Source of the DNA: Chitinophaga pinensis
GTDB taxonomy: Bacteria > Bacteroidota > Bacteroidia > UKL13-3
Direction of reading: 5' to 3'
NCBI GenBank assembly: GCA_943323675.2
Contig: CALPIR020000003.1
Coordinates: 1 to 32,166, forward strand
DNA: 32,166 nt
The position numbers and the translations under genes were made by a program. Below, piece after piece: positions 1-7,182 of the stretch. Numbering within the stretch: the first letter of the stretch is position 1; each line of letters begins with the position of its first letter. The notes under the pieces were generated by a model. It saw only the letters and a list, made by a program, of their open reading frames with translations, was not told the origin of the DNA and made no database searches.

Positions 1-1401
1 AAAAATTCTAATGGCAGCAGAAGGCATTGAAGGTGTTCCACCTGGCTCACAATCGTTTTTAGCTCTAACTGTATAAATGTAATTTACACATGTAATAGCC
101 GAATTATCTGTATAAGTTTGTGTATTTGCGGCTACCGTAAATGTTGACGTACCGGGCTGTCCCTGAATAATACGTTCAATTACAAAACCATTTTCATTGA
201 TTGATGCATCAGTCCAATTAATAACTATACCGTTATTTGACCCGCTAACTGCAACATTCACACCGGTTGGAGCTGCCGGAGCTGCCGGAGCTTGACCCAT
301 ATAATATGATGCGGACATTGCCTCTCCACACGTTCCAACAGTAGCTACCTTATAGTAATAATTGGTTGATCTAAGAGGTGGTGCATCAGCATAACTTCTT
401 TCGCTACCACTTATAGTTGCTGCTCTAGTGGCTTCAGTCCAAGGACCAGATAACGAAGTTCCTCTGAAAACTTTAAAATTTGGTGGATTAGACCCATTAA
501 ACCCCCAGCTAATACTTACAATGCCATCACATCTTGTGGTGGTAGCGGCAATCCCATAAGGAGGAGTTGCAGATGCGTTTAATGAACTGATAACCGGATT
601 AGAATTTTGACTTGATATTACAGCACCAGCTGGTGTTGTTCTGACAGCTTTCACATAATAATTTAGTGGTCCTTGAATACTATTAACATCATCAAAAGTG
701 GTTTGGCTAGACGGTAAAGTCGCTATTTTTACATTATCTCTATATACCTCTTGGTCATATGAACAAGGAAAGCTACCTGGTGCGTTCCAATTCAACGCTA
801 CTTTTGTACAATGTGCTCCATTAGTAGAATTTAAGGTATTAGGCGAAGTTAAAACAGGCAATGTAACAGTTAGCGCGGATCCAGTTGATAGATGATTCCA
901 AGGACTGATACTTCCAAAGTTGCCACCCGTAGAAATATTTATGAAACCATTTGATTTGTATGCATCAGCAGGTATGTTATTCCAGGTAAAATCTTGATAG
1001 CTCAAAGATCCTTCATTGGTTTTATTTCCAATTGTCACACTGTGACCTCCAACAGCTCCTAGAGAGAACCAAGTACCTCCACTTCCTGTATAATAATCTA
1101 ACCAATCATTGTCATAGGCTGTGGTTCCACTTGCAGCTTGGGCAAATTGAATCCAACTACCTGTTTGAGTTTGATAATAGAAATTAATTGAGTTAATATC
1201 AAGCCTTGCACTTTTTTCTTGGTATAGGAACCTAATCTTAATTTTACTACCGGAGCATTCTCCATTCATGTAAAAAGCGGTAACGTGCGTTAACGGCTGA
1301 AACATAAATTGAGCATAAGCAGATTTCACTCCGCTAAAAAGAAACAAAATCATTAGCAACAAAACGTAGATACGTTTTGTCTGAGAAAACAAAAAATTCA
1401 T
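1..1401 (-). CDS. Exported fibronectin type III repeat protein (C-terminus outside window)
   Basis: The frame is open from an ATG at 1401 to the window edge, giving 467 codons with no stop. Residues 1-31 form a signal peptide: Lys/Arg near residues 8-9, a Leu-rich core, and an A-Y-A-Q cleavage region. Residues about 32-180 look like a beta-rich domain with many Gly, Ser, Thr and aromatic residues. Three FN3-like modules follow, starting near residues 182, 275 and 372, each with a conserved Trp on an early strand (LNWN, ISWG, INWT) and a Tyr-rich later strand (NYYVKA, NYYYKVA, NYIYTVRA). Proteins of this kind in Bacteroidota are usually secreted adhesins or surface proteins, often with a C-terminal type IX sorting domain; that end is not in view. 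It is transcribed away from the polysaccharide genes and is probably not part of that pathway. Confidence 0.85.
   Translation of the reverse strand, partial: MNFLFSQTKRIYVLLLMILFLFSGVKSAYAQFMFQPLTHVTAFYMNGECSGSKIKIRFLYQEKSARLDINSINFYYQTQTGSWIQFAQAASGTTAYDNDWLDYYTGSGGTWFSLGAVGGHSVTIGNKTNEGSLSYQDFTWNNIPADAYKSNGFINISTGGNFGSISPWNHLSTGSALTVTLPVLTSPNTLNSTNGAHCTKVALNWNAPGSFPCSYDQEVYRDNVKIATLPSSQTTFDDVNSIQGPLNYYVKAVRTTPAGAVISSQNSNPVISSLNASATPPYGIAATTTRCDGIVSISWGFNGSNPPNFKVFRGTSLSGPWTEATRAATISGSERSYADAPPLRSTNYYYKVATVGTCGEAMSASYYMGQAPAAPAAPTGVNVAVSGSNNGIVINWTDASINENGFVIERIIQGQPGTSTFTVAANTQTYTDNSAITCVNYIYTVRAKNDCEPGGTPSMPSAAIRIF
269..292. repeat. Short 9-bp tandem repeat inside the FN3 gene
   Basis: GGAGCTGCC occurs twice and is followed by a partial third copy (GGAGCT). 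On the minus strand it encodes a Pro/Ala-rich linker (APAAPAAP) between FN3 modules 2 and 3. Because 9 bp keeps the frame, copy-number change would only alter linker length. Confidence 0.6.
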
Positions 1402-1458
1402 AGCAGCTTATTTAAAATATTTAGTTATTCCGCACTATTAAAGCAGAAAAAGGCAAGA

Positions 1459-1488
1459 CAATAATATTAAAAATTAATGCAATACCAA
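1459..1488 (-). promoter_or_regulatory. Candidate promoter of the FN3 gene
   Basis: On the minus strand a TTG (1488-1486) is followed after 19 bases by TATTATTG (1466-1459), one mismatch from the Bacteroidota -7 consensus TAnnTTTG. This would give a leader of about 50 bases before the ATG at 1401. It is a pattern match only. Confidence 0.3.
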
Positions 1489-1554
1489 GTTTGTTGGCTA
1501 AAGATGTGAGTGTTGTTAGAAAAATGTTAGTAGCTTAACAACTAATTTATATAA

Positions 1555-1725
1555 GGCAGCCCTTGGTTTTGGTATAACACAGCTGTATGGTACATGAACA
1601 TGTACCACCTATCATTAAAATCGTTCCTTTCTGTCAAACAAGAAGGACATGCCGATTTATTCTTGTTTAAATTAGGTTACTATAAAACTATTCGAAGTTG
1701 GAGAAAACAAAAAACTTATGTATAA
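1555..1725 (+). pseudogene. Possible 3' remnant of a glycosyltransferase gene
   Basis: Between a stop at 1552-1554 and a TAA at 1723-1725 there are 56 sense codons whose product begins GSPWFWYNTAVWYMN and ends in a basic R-S-W-R-K-Q-K tail. This aromatic then basic pattern resembles the C-terminal end of many bacterial GT2 glycosyltransferases. In-frame ATGs occur at 1594 and 1600, but only about 41-43 codons follow them, and upstream sequence has stops in every frame. The reading is a decayed gene fragment at the edge of the polysaccharide locus. A chance open frame in AT-rich DNA is the main alternative. Confidence 0.3.
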
Positions 1726-2059
1726 AAAACAAGTAAAGTGGTTAAAAAAGATTAGCTATCCTACAATCTATTCGAATTGCCGAGAGATTAAATAGTAATC
1801 AAAATGATAATTTGAAAAGCACTTTATCAAATAAATACCCATCAATTAAACGATGTTAGTTGTTAATGGGTCAAATAATTAAACCGGGGTATCATTCATT
1901 AAAATAGCAATACGTTTAGTAAGTTGAATCTAATACCCATTTAGAAGCAGATGTTGTATCGATAGGATAGATTCATGTAAAGCAAGCATAAATTGTACTT
2001 TTGTTTTGTTTTGTATCCTTTTTTACATGTAACTGTTTATCAAAAACTTGTTATGCCTG

Positions 2060-2074
2060 ACAACAATTTGTTGT
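2060..2074. repeat. 15-bp palindrome upstream of the ACP operon
   Basis: ACAACAA-T-TTGTTGT is a perfect 7-bp inverted repeat around one central base, about 50 bases upstream of the candidate -33 element at 2122. Its size and place would suit an operator for a dimeric regulator, but no regulator is encoded nearby and similar palindromes arise by chance. Confidence 0.25.
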
Positions 2075-2121
2075 GCCATTAAATCGAGTGTTATAGATGC
2101 CGATGTATTTCTACAAATAAA

Positions 2122-2150
2122 TTGGTGTTGCATAATATTTGTTAGATTTG
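2122..2150 (+). promoter_or_regulatory. Candidate Bacteroidota-type promoter for the ACP-KAS III-GT2 operon
   Basis: TTG at 2122-2124, an 18-base spacer, then TAGATTTG at 2143-2150, a perfect match to the -7 consensus TAnnTTTG. Only 12 A-rich bases separate it from the ATG at 2163, so the mRNA leader would be under 10 bases. No Shine-Dalgarno sequence is present. Confidence 0.55.
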
Positions 2151-2162
2151 TAAAAAAAGAAA

Positions 2163-2417
2163 ATGAGTTTGCCGCTAACAGAAATAGAAATCTTCCTAGA
2201 CTTTACTGCATCTGAGTTGTCAATTTCCCAAAACAGCATTTCATTAGAAACACGCTTCCGAGATATTCCTACATGGAGTTCACTAAATGCTTTAATTTAT
2301 ATTTCTAGAATAAACGAAGAAACAAATGTGCTAATCACATCAGGTGATTTATCTGAAATTGATAACCTGGGAGAAATATACCAGTTGATTAAAGAAAGAA
2401 AGCATGGCCATAACTAA
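2163..2417 (+). CDS. Acyl carrier protein-like protein
   Basis: This 84-residue protein has the length and pattern of an acyl carrier protein. An acidic first helix is followed by R-F-R-D-I-P-T-W-S-S-L-N-A-L at residues 31-44, which aligns with the ACP helix II entry (usually D-S-L). Ser40, before Leu41, would carry the 4'-phosphopantetheine arm; the usual preceding Asp is Ser39. Residues 45-78 supply the later helices, ending in a basic tail. It overlaps the KAS III gene by 14 bases, indicating coupled translation and a shared job: holding an acyl chain being built or transferred. Within a polysaccharide locus the likely use is making an acyl group for a sugar rather than membrane fatty acid synthesis. 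The fold assignment rests on pattern only. Confidence 0.75.
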   Translation: MSLPLTEIEIFLDFTASELSISQNSISLETRFRDIPTWSSLNALIYISRINEETNVLITSGDLSEIDNLGEIYQLIKERKHGHN

Positions 2418-3393
2418 GCACCGAGGAATAAAAATTCAGGGTATTGTTAATGTTATTCCTGAGCTATCTGAAGATAATCTAAAATTAACTATTATAGACG
2501 AGAATGAGAGACAAAAACTTGTTAATCATACCGGAATCAGATACAGAAGAATAAGCAAACTCCCAGTAAAAAACTTGTTTTCTAGAGGCATAAAAGAGGC
2601 CATGGAAATAACTGGTTGGACTATAGATGACATTGACATTTTAATATGTGTTACACAAACAACAGAGTTAAGTATACCCTCAGTAGCTTGCCAACTTCAT
2701 GGTGACTTTAACTTTAATCAACAAACAATTTGTTATGATATAAACTCTGGTTGTTCCGGATATGTATATGGATTACATACGATTGCCTCCTTACTATCCA
2801 CTATAAACAGCAAAAACCCCCGTGCATTATTATGTTGTGGCGATGTTTCAACACATTTATTATCATCTGATGACACATCAACACAGCCTATTTTTTCCGA
2901 TGCTATATCTGTTACAGCCATAGAGTTTAATCAAAATGACGATACCATTACCGCTAGGTTTAACCTTGAAACCATAGGCAAAGGTCAAAGTGCTATTTAC
3001 ACAGAGATAAATGCGCAGAATAAAAAAATAATGAAACTGAATGGTATTGATGTTTTTGCATATTCAGTTAAATATGTTCCACAAAATATTAAAGCATTAA
3101 TTGAAACGGCACAAACGCCCGATGAACTTCCAGAAAATTACATTTTCCATCAAGCTAACAAGTTAATTAATGATGCAATAGTTAGAAAACTTAACTTAAA
3201 TATTGATAGGGTACCACAAACGTTAAGTCTGTACGGAAACACTGCTTCTGCAAGTATACCCATAACGTTATGTACATGTTTAAATGAAATAAAAAATTGG
3301 GTGCTTTTATCAGGATTTGGAGTTGGTTTTTCTGTTGCCTCAGCACTTATAAAATTACCCGATTTTGTACCTCACAAAACAATTGAAATATGA
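2404..3393 (+). CDS. 3-oxoacyl-ACP synthase III (FabH-like KAS III)
   Basis: This 329-residue protein has the usual KAS III length and a full catalytic triad: Cys117 in D-I-N-S-G-C-S-G, His249 in I-F-H-Q-A-N, and Asn279 in Y-G-N-T-A-S-A-S. Residues 41-48 (NHTGIRYR) match the conserved N-terminal TGI motif. KAS III enzymes condense an acyl-CoA or acyl group with malonyl-ACP; relatives outside primary metabolism act in dialkylresorcinol, polyketide and sugar-acyl pathways. Overlap with the ACP gene upstream and a 4-base overlap (ATGA) with the GT2 gene downstream suggest a dedicated set. The housekeeping fabH would be expected near plsX or rpmF, so this is probably a specialised copy. Substrate cannot be read from the sequence. 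Confidence 0.88.
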   Translation: MAITKHRGIKIQGIVNVIPELSEDNLKLTIIDENERQKLVNHTGIRYRRISKLPVKNLFSRGIKEAMEITGWTIDDIDILICVTQTTELSIPSVACQLHGDFNFNQQTICYDINSGCSGYVYGLHTIASLLSTINSKNPRALLCCGDVSTHLLSSDDTSTQPIFSDAISVTAIEFNQNDDTITARFNLETIGKGQSAIYTEINAQNKKIMKLNGIDVFAYSVKYVPQNIKALIETAQTPDELPENYIFHQANKLINDAIVRKLNLNIDRVPQTLSLYGNTASASIPITLCTCLNEIKNWVLLSGFGVGFSVASALIKLPDFVPHKTIEI

Positions 3394-4322
3394 CCCGGAT
3401 TGACGTAGTAATACCTGTTTACCAATCAGAAGTTACAGCAAAATCATTAATAGAAAGATTAAACAGTTGGGTAAAACATACCAATTTAATTCCACATTTT
3501 ATTTTTGTAAATGATGGTAGTTTGGATAAAACCCTTCAAGTTTTAAAGAAAGAACTAAATACTACTAACCTCTCTTATTCGATTATCTCCCTTGCTAAAA
3601 ATTATGGCCAGCACACAGCAACAGCTATTGGATTTTTTTATTGTAAAAATGGGTTAATTGCTACCATTGACGATGACTTACAGCACGATCCATCTGTAAT
3701 TGATGAGATGTATGAGTGCATGAAAACTCACGAAAACGATTTAATTTATGGTAATTACACGCAGAAAAAACATCACTCTTTGCGTAACATTGGCACCATA
3801 GCCTTACAACAAATACTTAAATTAGAGGGTAAGGACTATTCAATGGTAACATCTTGCAGGTTGATGAAAAGCAGTGTGATATCTGTTTTTAGGAATAACC
3901 AAAGGCGCGTGTTCTTTGTGGATGATTATTTATTATTAGGTGCTTTAAACGTTAAGTCTTGCTTGGTAGAACATAACGAAAGAACAACTGGAAATTCAGG
4001 GTACACACTTGGCAAATTAACAAAAATGGCTTTTACTATTCTGCTGTTACACTCCACATTACCACTCCGAGTTATCAGTCGAATGGGCTTATATATGTCA
4101 ATCGTATTTTTTATTTTAGGGTGTTTATACATTTATAAGAAAATTGCATTTGATGTCGAAATTGGTTTTACATCACTCATTGTTGCCATTTTTTTCACAA
4201 CTGGTTTAATCTTGTTTTCGCTTGGTATTATTGGTGAGTACATTAGGAGGATATGGGTATCAAAACAAAACCTTGATATGATTATAATAGCAGACCAATC
4301 AACTTCTGAAATTATAAACTAA
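3390..4322 (+). CDS. Membrane-bound family 2 glycosyltransferase (ArnC/GtrB/DPM1-like)
   Basis: A GT-A domain opens with I-D-V-V-I-P-V-Y at residues 4-11, followed by F-V-N-D-G-S near 39-44, the S-L-A-K-N-Y-G-Q-H motif typical of polyprenyl-phosphate glycosyltransferases at 67-75, and the metal-binding D-D-D-L-Q-H-D at 94-100. Two transmembrane segments follow at roughly residues 230-255 and 262-287. Length (310) and layout match enzymes that move a sugar from a nucleotide donor to undecaprenyl phosphate on the cytoplasmic face, supplying a lipid-linked sugar for periplasmic modification of a glycan. It ends the three-gene operon that starts with the ACP; no clear terminator is visible in the 282 bases that follow. 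Confidence 0.88.
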   Translation: MTRIDVVIPVYQSEVTAKSLIERLNSWVKHTNLIPHFIFVNDGSLDKTLQVLKKELNTTNLSYSIISLAKNYGQHTATAIGFFYCKNGLIATIDDDLQHDPSVIDEMYECMKTHENDLIYGNYTQKKHHSLRNIGTIALQQILKLEGKDYSMVTSCRLMKSSVISVFRNNQRRVFFVDDYLLLGALNVKSCLVEHNERTTGNSGYTLGKLTKMAFTILLLHSTLPLRVISRMGLYMSIVFFILGCLYIYKKIAFDVEIGFTSLIVAIFFTTGLILFSLGIIGEYIRRIWVSKQNLDMIIIADQSTSEIIN

Positions 4323-4604
4323 CACGTTAAAATTTATACTAAATTAAACCAATACATTATTGTTAAATAAAACAATGAATAGCCCTTTACTTGTTAAATA
4401 AATTTATCCGACCACTTATGAAAGTTGAGCATAAGCATAATGGAAGTAAAAATATAATAACTAGGTAAAGGCTAAATAAACTGCATTTACACCATTATAC
4501 CATGGTGAAATATTCCAATATAATCAGGGTTTAGTTAAGAAATAAATTTACATTCGTGTTACTAAAATTAAATCAAAATATCATCTGTTTAGTCAATTAA
4601 GTAA

Positions 4605-5135
4605 TTGGAGGAATTAAAAAGTAACAGTATTACACTCACTAAACTTAACGAAGGCAATCTTGAATTACTTCGTAACTGGCGTAACACACCACAAATTTCA
4701 AAAAACATGGAGTTTAGTGGTTACATCACGAGTGAAAACCAGCATTTATGGTTTAGCAACCTTTGCACTAAAACAAATTATTACTTTATCATTAATTACC
4801 AGAATCGTAAAATTGGCTTAATTCACCTGAATAAATTTGACCATGACAGATCATCGGCACATGCTGGTTTATTCATAGCCGAAAATGAATTTACAGGGAC
4901 AGGTATCTCTTTAGGGGCATCATTGCTTTTACTGGCATATGCATTTGATGAATTAAAACTTAACAATGTTTACGCTAAAATTAAACTAGATAACCTATCT
5001 GCATTAAAGTATAACAGTGGGTTAGGGTTTGTTTTTGAAAAAAACCTGAACGAATCATTCAGCCTTTATAGGATTACAAAAAGTGATTTCCATGAAAAGA
5101 AATCATTGCTAATAAAGCTTTCGCAGGTTATATAA
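4605..5135 (+). CDS. GNAT acyltransferase, likely sugar N-acyltransferase (PseH/WecD-like)
   Basis: This 176-residue protein opens I-T-L-T-K-L-N-E-G-N-L-E-L-L-R-N-W-R-N, the start seen in RimJ/PseH-type GNAT enzymes. The CoA-binding loop is E-F-T-G-T-G-I-S-L-G-A near residues 95-105, and the closing N-L-S-A-L-K-Y-N-S-G-L-G-F-V lies at 130-143. No ATG is available at the 5' end. The TTG at 4605 lies right after an in-frame TAA at 4602, and a GGAGG at 4607-4611 falls just inside the frame, so the true start is unsettled. Together with the WecE-like aminotransferase at 6049 it suggests N-acylation of a nucleotide-linked 4-amino-4,6-dideoxyhexose. The donor could be acetyl-CoA or an acyl group from the ACP system upstream. 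Confidence 0.8.
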   Translation: MEELKSNSITLTKLNEGNLELLRNWRNTPQISKNMEFSGYITSENQHLWFSNLCTKTNYYFIINYQNRKIGLIHLNKFDHDRSSAHAGLFIAENEFTGTGISLGASLLLLAYAFDELKLNNVYAKIKLDNLSALKYNSGLGFVFEKNLNESFSLYRITKSDFHEKKSLLIKLSQVI

Positions 5136-5143
5136 ATAGTGAA

Positions 5144-6049
5144 TTATTTCTGCAAAAACCGCCATCTCCATTCATTGATAAGGTATTTCAGTTTTTTACC
5201 AATACTTTTTGTCTCTAATTCAAGGTAGTTTCTTGTAAATAACCCAGGATTTAAAATCCACTTAATTGCTCTTTTATGAAGTGACAGTGAAGCGTATGGA
5301 AACTTGCTAAGGTTAAAATGAGGCTTTAAAATGGGTTGAATTTTAGTAAAGTAAGCAATTCGGTTGTGCCAATAAAAATCTTTATTGCGTTCAGGCATCA
5401 CATCAAGCCCAATATGAAAAGTTAGGTGCGCATCAGGTAAAAAAAGCGGCTTTGTAGCAAATGAAAATAAATTATGTACCAGCGCAACCTCAACGAAAGG
5501 AATACCTACACAAATATTATCCAAAATAAGACACCTGATTAACTCCTTCTTAATAACAAAACAATCAAAACCAGGGTGTGATTTACCTAAATCAGCAAAC
5601 ATCATTTCAAGACAAATTTCATCAGCATATTTTTTACTTATTCTTCTGCGGTTGATTACAATGGCATCGTATCCCTGAATTACATATTGATGAACTACAT
5701 TATAAAAATATGGCATTAAAGCAATATCAGCATTGGTATAAATATAATAATCAGAATCAGGCACCTCATTAAATTTATCAAAGATATCTGCTATTAAAGG
5801 GAGCTTTTTGCCACTTAATTTCGGATTCACATCAAGCACCGATCTGGTTAAGTTTGATAGAGATAAAAATCCTTCAGGGATGATTGTACTATCTTCCTCA
5901 AAATTTGTAGTACAAAGGTTTATTTGACATAAGTTTTCGGTATAACTTTTTGCCCTTATCATGGAAGCAAAAGTAATCGGCTGAGACTTGTATAAATCTG
6001 AGCTTTCCGTTACTTTTACAGGGTTAATAATATGAGTTAACTTAATCAA
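5144..6049 (-). CDS. Conserved glycosyltransferase-like protein of unknown activity
   Basis: The 301-residue product starts at a TTG whose first base pairs with position 6049, also the first base of the ATG of the divergent aminotransferase. The early H-I-I-N-P stretch followed by Q-P-I-T-F-A-S-M-I-R-A-K supports this start over the internal Met30. Y-I-Y-T-N-A-D-I-A-L at residues 101-110 looks like the metal-binding centre of a GT-A fold (N-A-D in place of D-x-D), and G-F-D-C-F-V-I and H-L-T-F-H-I-G-L-D are other conserved-looking segments. I see no signal peptide or membrane segment. I recall similar proteins annotated only as hypothetical. It sits inverted between two genes of one sugar pathway, and its stop lies 8 bases from the GNAT stop. 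Confidence 0.6.
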   Translation of the reverse strand: MIKLTHIINPVKVTESSDLYKSQPITFASMIRAKSYTENLCQINLCTTNFEEDSTIIPEGFLSLSNLTRSVLDVNPKLSGKKLPLIADIFDKFNEVPDSDYYIYTNADIALMPYFYNVVHQYVIQGYDAIVINRRRISKKYADEICLEMMFADLGKSHPGFDCFVIKKELIRCLILDNICVGIPFVEVALVHNLFSFATKPLFLPDAHLTFHIGLDVMPERNKDFYWHNRIAYFTKIQPILKPHFNLSKFPYASLSLHKRAIKWILNPGLFTRNYLELETKSIGKKLKYLINEWRWRFLQK

Positions 6050-7182
6050 TGGGTAAAATTTTATTTAATGACGTTCGGAAGACTGACAATTATACAAAAA
6101 ACATTTCCATGTTGTTTTCCGATTATGAATTGTTTAGAAATAAACATTTCTCTGAATTATGTAAGTTACATTTAAATAAGCATTACAAAGAATCAAGTTT
6201 GTTCCTAACTCATTCAGCAACTGGAGCACTTGAAATGATTGCGCTCCTATTAGACATTAAGCCAGGTGATGAAATTATTATGCCCTCGTTTACCTATGTA
6301 TCAACGGCAAATGCATTTGTTTCTTTAGGTGCAACACCTGTTTTTGTTGACATCAACCAAGAAACGTTAAACATTGACGATACACTCATAGAGCTTGCTA
6401 TTACGCCAAAAACAAAAGCAGTTGTTGCTATGCATTACGCAGGTCTATCAAACAACCTAAACGTTATAAAATCAATTTGCATCAAAAATAACCTGTATTT
6501 AATTGAAGATGCTGCAATGGCTTATGGAAATAAAGATGATTTAAAACCATTGGGAACTATTGGCGATTTTGGTGTTATCAGCTTTGATATAACAAAGCAT
6601 ATTTCTGCCATTCAGGGAGGTTTACTTATTATAAACAATAAAACATTTGCCCATCGAGCTTCAAACATATACCACATAGGTACAAATCGGGAAGATTTCA
6701 ACTCAAAAAAAACGGCACATTATGAGTGGGTTGATTTGGGATTAAAATTTCAAATGAATGAGCTAAGTGCCGCTACTTTGTATGATGACCTACTGAATGA
6801 AGAAAAGATTATTAGTCATAGAAAAACACTATCAGAAATATATTATAATTTACTTAGTCATTTAGAAGAACAAGGCAAATTAAAGTTAATCAATAAACCT
6901 TTTTTAAAAGACAACATACATGAGTTTTTTCTCATATTAAATACAACAGAAGAAAGAGACGCGTTGGCACAATATTTATTACAATGCAACATCGAAGCCT
7001 ATTTCCATTATCTACCCCTTCACGGCTCACCAATGGGTAAAAAATATAAATTTGTAGGGAGCGGCTTATGCACCAAAGTTTCTGAGTGCTTAATTCGACT
7101 ACCTTTACACAATAACCTTACTTTATCCGATATTCATTCAGTTTGTAAATCAGTTGATCATTATTTCATCAACAATGCATGA
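6049..7182 (+). CDS. wecE: dTDP-4-amino-4,6-dideoxyhexose aminotransferase (WecE/RffA-like)
   Basis: This DegT/DnrJ/EryC1/StrS family PLP enzyme of 377 residues closely follows E. coli WecE from memory: S-A-T-G-A-L-E-M-I-A-L-L-L-D-I at 56-70, P-G-D-E-I-I-M-P-S-F-T-Y-V-S-T-A-N-A-F at 72-90, and A-M-H-Y-A-G at 127-132. The PLP-contacting Asp is D154 (EDAA) and the Schiff-base lysine is K183 in S-F-D-I-T-K-H. WecE aminates dTDP-4-keto-6-deoxyglucose to dTDP-Fuc4N, which a GNAT enzyme then acylates; the GNAT at 4605 is the obvious partner. The K183 loop differs from the common S-F-H-E-T-K-N and G-G-E-G-G, so the exact product is uncertain (Fuc4N, Qui4N or another). RmlA and RmlB are not in the window. 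Confidence 0.87.
   Translation: MGKILFNDVRKTDNYTKNISMLFSDYELFRNKHFSELCKLHLNKHYKESSLFLTHSATGALEMIALLLDIKPGDEIIMPSFTYVSTANAFVSLGATPVFVDINQETLNIDDTLIELAITPKTKAVVAMHYAGLSNNLNVIKSICIKNNLYLIEDAAMAYGNKDDLKPLGTIGDFGVISFDITKHISAIQGGLLIINNKTFAHRASNIYHIGTNREDFNSKKTAHYEWVDLGLKFQMNELSAATLYDDLLNEEKIISHRKTLSEIYYNLLSHLEEQGKLKLINKPFLKDNIHEFFLILNTTEERDALAQYLLQCNIEAYFHYLPLHGSPMGKKYKFVGSGLCTKVSECLIRLPLHNNLTLSDIHSVCKSVDHYFINNA

Larger units (their letters stand above)
1402..2162. other. Gene-poor interval of 761 bp
   Basis: No complete gene is visible on either strand. It holds, from left to right, the leader and candidate promoter of the FN3 gene, a 57-codon open stretch that may be a decayed gene end (1555-1725), an AT-rich stretch with stops in all frames, and the promoter of the ACP operon at the right end. 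A loose inverted repeat (CATGTAAA at 1974-1981, TTTACATG at 2022-2029) has a 40-base gap and no T-tract. Confidence 0.6.

Noticed and set aside
698..895. A 65-codon plus-strand open frame
   Set aside because: It lies opposite the continuous FN3 coding frame, which has a signal peptide and domain pattern; the plus frame has no recognisable content.
4490..4507. Inverted repeat CACCAT/ATGGTG as a terminator after the GT2 gene
   Set aside because: Only six pairs with a six-base loop and no T-run; too far from the stop at 4322 to be convincing. The 282-base gap otherwise shows nothing clear.
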